From Actinopolyspora xinjiangensis (GTDB taxonomy: Bacteria; Actinomycetota; Actinomycetes; Mycobacteriales; Pseudonocardiaceae): a DNA stretch of 64,000 nt. The position numbers and the translations under genes were made by a program. The notes below the pieces were generated by a model. The model did not search any database. It saw nothing but the letters and a program-made list of their open reading frames with translations, and was not told the origin of the DNA. The DNA lies in assembly GCF_900104475.1 (NCBI RefSeq), contig NZ_FNJR01000011.1, forward strand, positions 156,777 to 220,776, read 5' to 3'. Positions 43,582 to 52,985 of this stretch are shown here, piece after piece (within the stretch, counting starts at the first letter, position 1; every line of letters starts with the position of its first letter).

Positions 43582-44358
43582 GTGGAGGCGACGTCGACGA
43601 GGGATGCCACTGGCGGAACCGGCGGGAGGAGCGTGCTCGTTCGGCTCGATGGTGAGTTGCTGCCGTTCGTCGCCCCGCGAAACCGGGTGGAGAGCATCCG
43701 GGTGCCGCACGACGGGACCGCCTCGTTGGGGCACCTGGTCCAGTCGCTGGGTGTGCCGCTGACCGAGGTGGGGCAGCTGCGGCTGGACGGCGCGCCCGTG
43801 GCCGCGACGGAACGGGCCGCTGCCGGTGGTGTTCTGGACGTGGCGCCGGTGCGCTTCCCCGAGCGGATTCGGCAGCGCTTCGTGCTGGACGTGCACCTCG
43901 GGGCCCTGGCGCGCCGGATGCGGCTGCTGGGGATCGACACCGCCTACCACAACGACGCCACCGACGAGGAACTGCTGGACCAGGCGGCCCGGCAGCGCGG
44001 GGTGCTGCTGACCAGGGATCGCGCTCTGCTGTGCCGCCGCGCGTTGTCGGAGGGCGCCTACGTCCACGCCTCCGACCCGGCCGAGCAGCAGTCCGAGGTG
44101 CTGGCGCGGTTCGAGCCGACGCTGCGGCCCTGGACGCGTTGCGTCCCCTGCGGGGGTGAACTCGAAGAGGTGCCGAAAGCCGAGGTCGCCGCCAGGCTGG
44201 AGTTCGGCACGCGCAGGTGCTACCAACGGTTCGCCCGCTGCACGGCCTGCGGCAGGATCTACTGGCCCGGGGCGCACAGCCCAGGGCTGCGCCGGATCGT
44301 CGAGTCGGCGCGGCACCGCCCCGCGCGGCCGGATCGGCGGGGTGGGGAGCCGGGCTGA
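43582..44358 (+). CDS. Mut7-C RNase-domain protein with ubiquitin-like N-terminus
   Basis: A protein of 258 residues. The N-terminal roughly 90 residues match the beta-grasp domain that precedes Mut7-C (VRLDGELLPFVAP; SLGHLVQSLGVPLTEVGQLRLDG). The C-terminal PIN-fold RNase domain has FVLDVHLGALARRMRLLGIDTAYHND, GVLLTRDRALL, and a zinc ribbon with CVPCGG and CTACGRIYWPG. Asp residues of the PIN active site are present. It is probably an RNase of unknown target. Confidence 0.85.
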   Translation: MEATSTRDATGGTGGRSVLVRLDGELLPFVAPRNRVESIRVPHDGTASLGHLVQSLGVPLTEVGQLRLDGAPVAATERAAAGGVLDVAPVRFPERIRQRFVLDVHLGALARRMRLLGIDTAYHNDATDEELLDQAARQRGVLLTRDRALLCRRALSEGAYVHASDPAEQQSEVLARFEPTLRPWTRCVPCGGELEEVPKAEVAARLEFGTRRCYQRFARCTACGRIYWPGAHSPGLRRIVESARHRPARPDRRGGEPG

Positions 44359-44460
44359 GTTCAGCGGTGATCGGCGGATACCCGTTCGGGTGGCCAGGGC
44401 CCTCACCGGAATCGGTCACGTATGGCGTGTCAGTAGTCGACACTCGGTTACCGGCCTCGC

Positions 44461-44474
44461 TAGTATGCCCGGTA
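44461..44474 (+). promoter_or_regulatory. -10 element and leaderless start of the PH-like gene
   Basis: TAGTAT at 44461-44466 lies seven bases before the ATG at 44474. No ribosome site precedes either in-frame ATG, so a leaderless mRNA beginning at 44474 is likely. Confidence 0.4.
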
Positions 44475-44839
44475 TGCCGATCTCGTCGAAGTTGCGGGAG
44501 CGCATCCAAGGGTTTCTGGAGACCGGTGAGCGCATCCGCTACGCCTTCCCCGCCGAGATCCTGGGCAGCATCTCGCCCGGTGTCGTCGTGGTGGTCACGC
44601 AGCAGTCCATCACGGTGCTGTCTACCGGCATCTTCAACCGGAGCAAGCCGAAGGGTGTGCTCGCCAAGAGTCCGCGCGGTGTCCGGCTGGGGCCGGTGGA
44701 CACCAACGCGGCCGCGTGGTTCACGTTCAACGGGGTGCACTACGAGGTGGACGACGAGTACGTGCCGGTGGTCAACGCCGCCGACGCCGAACTCGGCTCG
44801 CCCGACCAGGTGCCGCAGGACCCGCTGCCGGAGTTGTGA
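44474..44839 (+). CDS. PH-like domain protein of unknown function
   Basis: A protein of 121 residues with a beta-rich core (IRYAFPAEILGSISPGVVVVVTQQSITVLSTGIFNRSKPKGVL) like bacterial PH domains (bPH), which often begin with a helix such as LRERIQGFLETGE. There is no membrane segment. An alternative ATG lies three codons upstream. It stands alone between the Mut7-C gene and an insertion-sequence remnant. The function is unknown. Confidence 0.65.
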   Translation: MPISSKLRERIQGFLETGERIRYAFPAEILGSISPGVVVVVTQQSITVLSTGIFNRSKPKGVLAKSPRGVRLGPVDTNAAAWFTFNGVHYEVDDEYVPVVNAADAELGSPDQVPQDPLPEL

Positions 44840-44892
44840 GGCGTTTCTGCAGCTGTTTCCCTGCGGCATCGGACTTTTTGGTGCGACCGACG

Positions 44893-45147
44893 TCAGAGCC
44901 CGCCCTGGAGTCCATTGCCGAAACCGCCGCTGCGCCGAGGAACCAGTGACCTGAGAACGAGGGCGGCAGGTTTCGTTAGGCACGTCGACTGGTCAGCACG
45001 GATCCACGATCGCGGTGAACATCGCCCGGTCGTCCGTTCCGAGGCGTCCCAATCCCGCGACCGCCGCGCGAACCCCGGAATCAACGGCCGGATCAACTCC
45101 CACAGCTCATCTGGTACCAACAGCTGCGACAACCGATCCACCATCAC
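44893..45147 (-). pseudogene. IS5-type transposase N-terminal remnant
   Basis: The minus strand encodes VDRLSQLLVPDELWELIRPLIPGFARR, the characteristic N-terminus of IS5-family (DUF4096-type) transposases. After about 30 residues the similarity stops or shifts frame (RDWDASERTTGRCSPRS), and the DDE catalytic domain is absent. It marks an old insertion next to the toxin/immunity locus. The endogenous ends of the element are not visible. Confidence 0.65.
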
Positions 45148-45309
45148 CCACGGTCCCGCCCTGGCAACAACACCACATGAGACAAGGCCTGAAGTTGCTC
45201 ACGGAAAAACACGAAAAAGAATCCCGGAAAATGCTTGTGCGGGATTTTCCAGGCCTGGGTTGGATTCTGGTGAAACCGACCCAGGGCACCGGGCGGAAAG
45301 GTCAGCTGA

Positions 45310-46212
45310 TCACTCCATCTCCCATTCCATTTCTTCATTGACTTTGTTGAAGTAGTGAGCCGTGTGTGCCCCCAGTCCACTCAGGATCGGCATGGGGTGG
45401 AAAACTCCCAGGCGGTAACCCGTGACGAGCGCGGGAACGAACCGCTCCGCGATGGCCGTGACGTCGTCTTCCGGAGCGCCGAGGACAACTTTCTCCAACG
45501 CTTCGAAGACCTTCGCCCGGCTCGATCGGTCGATCTCGCGGAAGTCGCGGACGAATTCGGCGGCCATGTTCTCGACCCGGTGCTGCAGGTCGTAGTCGGG
45601 TTCGGCACTCCTCGTTTCCGTTGATGTGCCCAGCAGCCTGTCGTCGGCGTTCGCCAGGCGATCGCAGGATTCCCGCAGCAGCGCCACGGCGGCACCCGCG
45701 GGTTGTGGCTCGGGAGGCTCCCGTAACGTCATCCAATAGGGGACCGCTACTCCCGTCCGCGTGTTCCAGATCTTGATGTAGTGCCGCGACTCCTCGCCGA
45801 GCTCGTGCCAGACGGTCGCCAGGTCGAAGTCACCGCGATCGTAGGCAGTGACAAGGGCTTCGAGGAATCCGGTGGCCACAGCGTTCTGCTCGTCTTCGGT
45901 GCCGGAAACGAGCACCTCCTCCAGCAAACCGAGCAACCGCTCCCGCTGCCAGGCGCTCATCCGGTCCACCCGAACGGCGAACGAGGACCCCAACGAGATC
46001 AGTCGCAACAGCACCGGATATTCGTCCCCCGCTTCGGCCTCCTCCGAAGCACCGTCCGCTTCATCCGCGTGCCAGTCACCCTCCCCGTCGAGACCCTCCG
46101 AATCACCATCCCCTCCACCCGCGTGCCAGTCCGCCACGGCCGCCCTGTCCGCGGCGGCCAGCTCGGGACTGATACCGGGTAGTTCGGCCCACAGACGCGA
46201 AATCAATATCAC
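45310..46212 (-). CDS. Putative immunity protein with duplicated domain
   Basis: A protein of 300 residues, strongly acidic. Two related helical units are visible: residues about 75-150 (RMSAWQRERLLGLLEEVLVSG then FLEALVTAYDRGDFD) and about 220-300 (EIDRSSRAKVFEALEKVVLGA then FVPALVTGYRLGVFH). An acidic low-complexity linker lies in the N-terminal part. The GTG start overlaps the stop of the toxin gene (GTGA), the standard coupling of polymorphic toxin and immunity genes. Two units could mean two toxin-binding surfaces. Immunity is inferred from position, size and charge; no named family is claimed. Confidence 0.6.
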   Translation of the reverse strand: MILISRLWAELPGISPELAAADRAAVADWHAGGGDGDSEGLDGEGDWHADEADGASEEAEAGDEYPVLLRLISLGSSFAVRVDRMSAWQRERLLGLLEEVLVSGTEDEQNAVATGFLEALVTAYDRGDFDLATVWHELGEESRHYIKIWNTRTGVAVPYWMTLREPPEPQPAGAAVALLRESCDRLANADDRLLGTSTETRSAEPDYDLQHRVENMAAEFVRDFREIDRSSRAKVFEALEKVVLGAPEDDVTAIAERFVPALVTGYRLGVFHPMPILSGLGAHTAHYFNKVNEEMEWEME

Positions 46213-48543
46213 ATTCCTTCCAACGCGTTCCTCAAATCGCTGATGACTTGCTTCGCGGCATCCCGATCACTGTTGGCCGCTCGCGGATTATTCTTGAGCC
46301 ACTTCTGCAATGACCTTATCATGTTTTGAGCTTTTTCGTCATGATGCCTCCCTCCGACGGGGGCGCCTATGTTATGAAGAGCACGCTCTATTCTTGCCGC
46401 TGCGGCAGTGCTTTCGTTTCCAAATTTTGACCCATTTCGGTATGATTCATCCATCAAGTCTTGAATTTTAGGGTTGTTAACCCGCGGCTTTTCCATTCCC
46501 GCGTACCGAGACTTCACGTAAGCCTCATGTAGCGCCCGATTGGTGGGGAGGTCACCCATTCGGGAGCGCTGTTGAACAGAGCTCCTCCATATTGCCAGGC
46601 CTATTCTTATTAAAGGACGAGCCACGCTCATCCTTTTTGTCTCTAGGTAAAAGAGTCCTTCTGGAAGGTAGGCATTGTTTATCTTGCCCACTAGGTCGTT
46701 CCCGCGGGCCTGCCTGTTTTTCAGGCAGTACATCCTCAACAGGATAGAAGGAGCATGTCCTGTTTCGACAATGTCGTCCGACTGTATGTTGCGATAGTTG
46801 TCGCCAATCCATTGATCAACACTTTTTTCTGGCATTTCGCAAGGCTGGTCCAAATCTTTGGTCGGCTTGGCGCCGTTTATGTAGCGGTGTCCTTCAAAGT
46901 AAACCTGCGTAGTCCCGTGTGAGTAGCGGTAAACTTTTTCCGGGAATCGGGGAGGTGATTCAGAATTTTTGTGGCTTTCGTCTACCACTTCGGAATGCTT
47001 GTCCAGCATTATTCGAAGCGCTTCTCTTGCCGCTGACGATGCTGCCTTCGCATCTTCACCCGCAGACAGAGCTGATTCTCGTGCGGATGCCGCGGATTCA
47101 TACGCCGCAGCGGCTGATGTACGTGCACTGGCGGCTGAAGCTTCAGCAATGGATGCGGACGCTTTCGCGCTACGTGCATCCTCTCTCGCCCTGCTCGCTG
47201 CTTCCCGAGCTGTCCGAGCAGCGTTTTGGGCTCGTTCGGCCGAGTCTTGTGCCTGTTGTGCGGCTCGCTTGGTCCACGGACCACCGGTGCTCAACAGGTT
47301 CACCGCTGCTTGACGCCCTTTGCTGACCACGGTGGCCGGATCGGCATCGGGTGCTTCCGCCGCGTTGAGCAGCTTACGGGTCTCCTCGGAGACGCGGTTC
47401 CGCTCGACTTCCTCCCACTCAGCTCGGGACCGCTCTTCCTGGTGCGAATCAGCGTCCTCTTTAGCTTCGGCTATCGCCTGTTGCTTGTCCGCACGGATGC
47501 GTTCCGCTTCGGCGTCGCGGGCGATTTGAACGACGTTCTGGGCCTGCTTGGCCGCGTCCATGGCCGTGTTGGCCGCTTCGATGGCCGCGTTGGCGTGTTG
47601 CGTGGCCTGCTGTGCGGCGTTCTCCGCCTCGCCCGCATGGGCGGCCGCGTCCTCCGCCGCCGTCGCCGCGGCACGAGCGTGCTCCGCAGCTGAATTGGCG
47701 GCCGCTGCCGCTTCGTCCGCGGCTGTTGAGGCTCGGTCGGCCTGCTGCTGAGCCCGTGCTCCTGCCTCTCTGGCTCGTTGCGCCTGATACTCGGAGACGT
47801 TGGCATAACGACCGACGGCATCGGCGGCCGCACCGGGGCTTCGCTGGACGCGTTGAGCGCGCGTTCGGTCGCCTGTTTGGCCGCGGCTGTCTGCTCTTCT
47901 GCTCGCTTTCGAGCGGCTTCGGCCCGTTCCACGAGCTCGGTGACGGTGGCTTTCTCCTGGTCGCGAGCCTCGGCGACCTCGAGGTCGTGCTCCAGGAACC
48001 GTTTCAGTGCCGCTGTCGAGCCATCGTTCAGCGCGGCGTTGGCCGCTTCTTGTACGCGCGTCCCGCCTGTGGCCAACTTCTGCACCACACGCACCCGCAG
48101 GTCGTCCTCGTAGGGCTTTTCCACCCCTCTTGGACGAACTGTTCGAGTGCCGCGACGCTGCCGTCCTCGAGTGCGTCATTCCCGGCCAGCTTCATGCCGC
48201 GCCCGCCGGACGACATCATTCGCAGGACGTTGATACACAGGTCGTTCTCGGCCGCGATGTCCTTGCCGGTGTTGAGAAACTCACGGATGTCCGCATCGGT
48301 CCCCGTCAGTGTGGCTGCCGCGTCGTCCTTGGTGTCCGGGCCGCCGTTCCGCCAGAGTTCCAGCACCTGCTGGTGATCGGCCGGGGTTACCTCGGCCGTT
48401 TCGGCGGTGGCGATGCTTGCCGAGCCAACCATACCGCTTACTACCGATGTGGCCAGGAATATCGCGGTGAGGGCTCGTCTTCGACCGCGTGATGTGCGTG
48501 GTGGAGCGGATCCGTCCACTTCGCGATACTTATGCGTTCCCAT
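46209..48543 (-). pseudogene. ALF-repeat polymorphic toxin, two frameshifts
   Basis: Reading from ATG 48543: a signal peptide (ALTAIFLATSVVSGMVGSASIATA), ALF repeats (VLELWRNGGPDTKDDAAATLTGTDADIREFL; then KLATGGTRVQEAANAALNDG in a second frame), a long Ala-rich coiled coil of about 250 residues (ARAAATAAEDAAAHAG) in a third frame, and a C-terminal domain of about 240 residues starting near RYSHGTTQVYF. One base is missing in a G4 run near 48115, and one in a C4 run near 47835. The C-terminal domain is less GC-rich and is the likely toxin; its activity is unknown. Either this is a true pseudogene or the two homopolymer lengths are sequencing errors. Confidence 0.7.
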
Positions 48544-48807
48544 GCTCGTATTGATCCAAATGCAGTATCGAAATCGTGCTCCGTCCGGGGGATGGCCGAG
48601 CGGGGCCCGCAAGATCCTCGCTTAAATCGTGGAGATCCACAAGCTTTTTCGGATCGAGGTCCACAAAAGGTGTTTGACGCCGCTTGTCAATGGCTGGTTT
48701 TCGTTTGTGGCGATCACAACATTTTTCCGGAAATGCTGTTTACCTGTGTTTCTGTTTGGTAAATTCGTTAAGGTTTTTCCTTTGGGAGGTTATTTCTTGT
48801 TTGGAGA

Positions 48808-49305
48808 ATGATAGCTTTGCGTAATTATTTTCGGTTCGCCATTTTGGGTGTGTCTGGATTAGTGGCGCTGTCGACGGGGGTGGCGGTAGCTGTAACCGAA
48901 AAAAACTCTGGTACGGAATCTGCGGCAGCGGTATCTCCGCCGCCGATCGTGGAGGATTACTCCTATCCGGGTGCGGACAGCATCGAACAACAGCGTGGAA
49001 TCAGGCTCATCGAGGGTGACGGGAACATCGTGCTGGCCGACTGCGGTGCCTCGGACGAGCTGATCGAAGTCTACAGCAGCAAGACCGAAACGTCATGTTA
49101 CAGGGTCATCGGTAATACCGGATATCTCAAAATGGAGATCCCTGAAGTTTACACGCTTAAGGGGGATGATCACGCGGTCGAGGCCACTGTGACGGTGAAG
49201 GGGCAGGCCGAGGTGGTCGACGTGCCCAAGAACTCCTTCGTTCCGGTTGGTGAAGGCGAGAATTCCGAAAACGGTCCGGCAACATTGCTGGAACTTCGTG
49301 CGTAA
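48808..49305 (+). CDS. Secreted protein coupled to trypsin-like gene
   Basis: A protein of 165 residues. An N-terminal hydrophobic segment (FAILGVSGLVALSTGVAVAV) acts as signal peptide or anchor. The mature part has two Cys (VLADCGAS, ETSCYRVI) that could form a disulphide and many beta-strand-like stretches (DHAVEATVTVKGQAEVV). The stop (TAA) shares its last A with the ATG of the next gene, so the two are translationally coupled. No family is recognised. The region upstream is AT-rich. Confidence 0.65.
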   Translation: MIALRNYFRFAILGVSGLVALSTGVAVAVTEKNSGTESAAAVSPPPIVEDYSYPGADSIEQQRGIRLIEGDGNIVLADCGASDELIEVYSSKTETSCYRVIGNTGYLKMEIPEVYTLKGDDHAVEATVTVKGQAEVVDVPKNSFVPVGEGENSENGPATLLELRA

Positions 49306-51350
49306 TGACGAGTAGCGAAAAAGGAATGGTTTTGTCGAGTTCTAGATCGAGACGCACTCTGGGGGTCGGCGTGGCCACGGTGGCCGCGACGGTGCTGGCG
49401 GGAATGCCCGCCCACGCCCTCAGCGGTGGACAGCAGGTGCCGCAGGGCAGCTACGAGTTTCTGGCCAAGGTGGATGTGGGCAGCAGCGAGCGTTCCTGCT
49501 CCGGTGTGCTGGTGTCGCCGCGGTGGGTGGCCACGGCGGCCTCCTGCTTCGCGCAGGACCCGGCCCAGCCGGACACGGTGCCCGCCGGCCCGCCCAACAC
49601 CGCCACCACGGCCACGGTGGGTCGCGCCGACCTGACGACGGACGGCGGCCAGGTCGCCGACGTGACCGAGCTGGTGCCGCGCACCGACCGCAATCTGGTG
49701 CTGGCCAAGCTGGGCAGCGCGGTCTCCGGGATCAGCCCGGCACCGTTGAGCACCGAGGCCCCGAGCAACGGGGAGACGCTGCGGTCTGCCGGTTACGGTC
49801 GCACCGCGACCGACTGGACGCCGAACACCGCGCACACCGGCACGTTCGACGTGCAGTCGGTGTCGAGCGGGTCGGCCAGCGTGCTCGGCACGACCGAGCA
49901 GTCCAGCATCTGCAAGGGCGACGCGGGTGGCCCGGTGCTGCGGCAGGTCAACGAGAACGTGCGGCTGGTCGGGCTCAACAGCGCCTCCTGGCAGCACGGC
50001 TGCTTCGGCGAGGACACCACCAAGCGCGGTGCCACCATCGCCCGCACCGACGACATCACCGGCTGGCTCAACTCCCGGATGCTGGGAGTTTCGGCGCAGC
50101 CGGGCAACAAGCACGTGAACAAGGTCAACTGGCTGGACGCCGGCGCCGATCAGTACCGTGTCTACGGCGCCACCACCGCCGAGGTGCCGCTGCGGCAGGC
50201 CAACCTGCTGGGCACCGTGACCGGAACCACCTTCCGGCACGAGGCACTGGCGTCCGGACAGACTTGGCACTACCGCGTGGTGCCTGTCTACCCCACCGGA
50301 GACGGCGCGGCCTCCAGCACCGTTCAGGCCACAGTGTCCACCGAAGCGGGAACCGACTTCAACGGCGACGGATACGAGGACATCGCGGCTTATAATATGG
50401 GATTCGCTGGTAGCGAATTCAGTAACGCGATCTCCGACGGTACTGGTTTCGGCTCCGTGACCAAGTACGCGCAGAATAAGTTCGCCGGTGCCCGCTGGAC
50501 GATGAGCGGTGATTTCAACGGTGACGGCAAGGCGGATCTGCTCAGCGCCAACAAACTCACCAGCAACAACCCAGGCGTTTACGTGGCGCTGTCCAACGGT
50601 GACGGGTTCGACCCGTTCCAGCGTTGGCGGTCGACAGTCCGCCTGGGAGTGGCGCCGAGTATAGACGTCGGTGACTTCAACGGTGACGGCAAGGACGACC
50701 TCGTGAGGTTCCCCCGCGGGGCCTCCGGCGGAGCCTACGTCTCACTTTCGAACGGTAGCGGTTTCGAGAAGGAAACGCGGTGGCACGGCTACTTCGCTCA
50801 AGCGGGCGAGGTTCCGATGGCCGGTGATTTCAACGGTGACGGCAAGGACGACATCGTCACCTTCATTCAGGGCGCTGACGACCCCGGGTTCGCCAATCGG
50901 GTCTACGTCTCGCTGTCCACCGGAAGTACCTTCAAGCAGGACGACGCCGTCTGGAACGAGCGCTTCTCACTCGAAGGCGAGCGTCCCGGTGTGGGTGATT
51001 TCAACGGTGACGGCAAGGACGACATCGTTACCTTCGCCAGCGGTAGCGACGGCAGGGTGTACGTCTCGCTGTCCACCGGGAGCGAGTTCCCGGCTGACAG
51101 CCCCGTTTGGCACGCTTATTTCGCTCCCTCCGGTGAGACACCGGGCGTGGGTGATTTCAACGGTGACGGCAAGGACGACATCGTCACCTTCCTGAAGGGG
51201 AGCGAGGGCAAGGTGTACGTCTCGCTGTCCACCGGTGATTCCTTCATCAGGAACAATGATCTCTGGATCGACGGTTTCTGCGGGCAGGACAGTACGAACC
51301 TTGGGATGTGTAATCCGGTTCCGAGTCTGCCGCTGCCGAAAAATCCCTGA
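49305..51350 (+). CDS. Secreted trypsin-fold pseudoprotease with FG-GAP/VCBS repeats
   Basis: A protein of 681 residues: signal peptide (GVGVATVAATVLAGMPAHA), S1 trypsin-like domain, then at least five calcium-binding repeats of the type DFNGDGKDDIV. In the S1 domain all three catalytic residues are replaced: TAASC instead of TAAHC (His to Ser), DRNLVLAKL where D-x-x-L is usual (Asp to Asn), and CKGDAGGP instead of GDSGGP (Ser to Ala). It should be exported and fold like trypsin without cleaving. The repeats probably form a beta-propeller that binds partners. An internal ATG at 49326 is an alternative start. It is coupled to the preceding secreted protein. Confidence 0.85.
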   Translation: MTSSEKGMVLSSSRSRRTLGVGVATVAATVLAGMPAHALSGGQQVPQGSYEFLAKVDVGSSERSCSGVLVSPRWVATAASCFAQDPAQPDTVPAGPPNTATTATVGRADLTTDGGQVADVTELVPRTDRNLVLAKLGSAVSGISPAPLSTEAPSNGETLRSAGYGRTATDWTPNTAHTGTFDVQSVSSGSASVLGTTEQSSICKGDAGGPVLRQVNENVRLVGLNSASWQHGCFGEDTTKRGATIARTDDITGWLNSRMLGVSAQPGNKHVNKVNWLDAGADQYRVYGATTAEVPLRQANLLGTVTGTTFRHEALASGQTWHYRVVPVYPTGDGAASSTVQATVSTEAGTDFNGDGYEDIAAYNMGFAGSEFSNAISDGTGFGSVTKYAQNKFAGARWTMSGDFNGDGKADLLSANKLTSNNPGVYVALSNGDGFDPFQRWRSTVRLGVAPSIDVGDFNGDGKDDLVRFPRGASGGAYVSLSNGSGFEKETRWHGYFAQAGEVPMAGDFNGDGKDDIVTFIQGADDPGFANRVYVSLSTGSTFKQDDAVWNERFSLEGERPGVGDFNGDGKDDIVTFASGSDGRVYVSLSTGSEFPADSPVWHAYFAPSGETPGVGDFNGDGKDDIVTFLKGSEGKVYVSLSTGDSFIRNNDLWIDGFCGQDSTNLGMCNPVPSLPLPKNP

Positions 51351-51366
51351 TTGACCGTCTGTGGCC

Positions 51367-51399
51367 GTGGCCGGTGCTCCCTCGCGGGGCACCGGCCAC
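51367..51399 (+). terminator. Hairpin between the pseudoprotease and mce operon
   Basis: GTGGCCGGTGC and GCACCGGCCAC form an 11-base-pair stem with an 11-base loop, 17 bases after the stop, followed by TTCATG. It probably ends transcription before the mce operon. Confidence 0.6.
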
Positions 51400-51587
51400 T
51401 TCATGTTTCAGCCGTCGAGCGCGCCCGGCGCCCCCCGCTCATCGGCCGAAATCCGTTCGCGACTCCGGAGTAACCCAGCCGCACCGGGCTCGTTGACCGG
51501 TGTGACGCGTTCAACTCGCGTTAGACGCGTCACAGCGGTCGGGTCGCGGCCTGACCTCACCCGAGCCAAGCACCGGCATGGGTGCCG

Positions 51588-52985
51588 ATGAGCGACGTGG
51601 AGGTGCGGATGGGTGTCGAAGTGGCCGTCGAGGGGCTTTCCAAGTCCTTCGGGTCGCAGAACATCTGGTCCGACGTCACGCTGACACTGCCCACCGGCGA
51701 GATCAGCGTGCTGCTGGGTCCCTCCGGGACCGGCAAGTCGGTGTTTCTGAAGGCCCTGGTCGGTCTGCTCAACCCGGAGCACGGCAAGGTCGTCATCAAC
51801 GGGGTGGACGTCTGCGACTGCTCGGAGAGCCAGCTCTACGAGGTGCGCAAGCTCTTCGGCGTGCTGTTCCAGGACGGCGCGCTGTTCGGTTCGATGAACC
51901 TCTACGACAACATCGCCTTCCCGCTGCGGGAGCACACCAGGAAGGGCGAGGCCGAGATCCGCCGCATCGTGGGCGAGAAGATGGAGATGGTCGGTCTCGT
52001 CGGCTCCGAGGACAAGCTTCCCGGCGAGATCTCCGGCGGTATGAAGAAACGCGCGGGTCTGGCCCGCGCGCTGGTGCTCGAACCGGAGATCATCCTGTTC
52101 GACGAGCCGGACTCCGGCCTGGACCCGGTGCGCACCGCCTACCTCAACCAGCTGATCGTCGATCTCAACGCGCAGACCGACGCGACGTTTCTGATCGTCA
52201 CCCACGACATCAACACCGCCCGCACGGTCCCCGACAACATCGGGATGCTCTACCGGCGCCACCTCGCCATGTTCGGCCCCCGCGAGGTGCTGTTGACCTC
52301 CACCGAACCCGCCGTGGAGCAGTTCCTCAACGGCCGCAGGGCGGGGCCCATCGGCATGAGCGAGGAGAAGGACTCCGGGCAGACCGCGGCCGAACTCGCC
52401 GAGCTCGGCGACGACCAGGGCGTCCCCGAGATCATCCCGCAGCTGGGCATCTCCCCGGGGGTTCCCGAACGGGCCGCCGTCCGCCGCAGGCAGGACCGGG
52501 TGATCGCCAACCTGGGTTCGCTCACGCCGGGTGCCCAGCGCGCCGTGGTCAACAGCCTCTCGGGGGACGAGCGCGCCAGGTACGGCCTGGCGGCGGACGC
52601 TCCCACCGGCCCGGTGGACCTCGGCGCCGACCGACCCGCCGACGACGCCGGTGACACGGTGCGGCTCTCCCCGGCGTCGGGATTCGGGGGGGAACTGCCC
52701 ACCGAGCAGGTCGCGCGGCTGCCCCGGGAGGAGGACGCATCCCCGAGCACGGCGGATTCTCCACGGGAGACCCCGGTACAGGAGGTGTCCGAATCGGACT
52801 CCCCGTCCTCCGCCGAGCACGTTCAACCCACCGCCGGGGCAGCGCAACCGCGCCCCACACCGCACCCGCGCCGGGCGCCGGAACAACGCCCCCCGGAACA
52901 GCGGCAGCCGGTCGCCTCGGCCGAGCCCGCGGTCTCCGGCGGGCGCAAACGCCGCCGGTTCTGGCGAAAGCGGGGTGAGCGGTGA
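51588..52985 (+). CDS. mkl: Mce ABC transporter ATPase (Mkl/MlaF-like)
   Basis: A protein of 465 residues. Walker A is GPSGTGKSVF, signature ISGGMKKRAGLARAL, Walker B ILFDEPDSGLDP, H-loop VTHDI. It matches the ATPase of Mce/Mla lipid transporters. The C-terminal roughly 200 residues are disordered and Pro-rich, ending in a basic RKRRRFWRKRGER, an unusually long extension. It overlaps yrbEA by four bases. The start is ATG 51588; GTG 51582 in the same frame is possible, and neither has a clear ribosome site. In M. tuberculosis mkl also lies just downstream of rplL. Confidence 0.9.
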   Translation: MSDVEVRMGVEVAVEGLSKSFGSQNIWSDVTLTLPTGEISVLLGPSGTGKSVFLKALVGLLNPEHGKVVINGVDVCDCSESQLYEVRKLFGVLFQDGALFGSMNLYDNIAFPLREHTRKGEAEIRRIVGEKMEMVGLVGSEDKLPGEISGGMKKRAGLARALVLEPEIILFDEPDSGLDPVRTAYLNQLIVDLNAQTDATFLIVTHDINTARTVPDNIGMLYRRHLAMFGPREVLLTSTEPAVEQFLNGRRAGPIGMSEEKDSGQTAAELAELGDDQGVPEIIPQLGISPGVPERAAVRRRQDRVIANLGSLTPGAQRAVVNSLSGDERARYGLAADAPTGPVDLGADRPADDAGDTVRLSPASGFGGELPTEQVARLPREEDASPSTADSPRETPVQEVSESDSPSSAEHVQPTAGAAQPRPTPHPRRAPEQRPPEQRQPVASAEPAVSGGRKRRRFWRKRGER

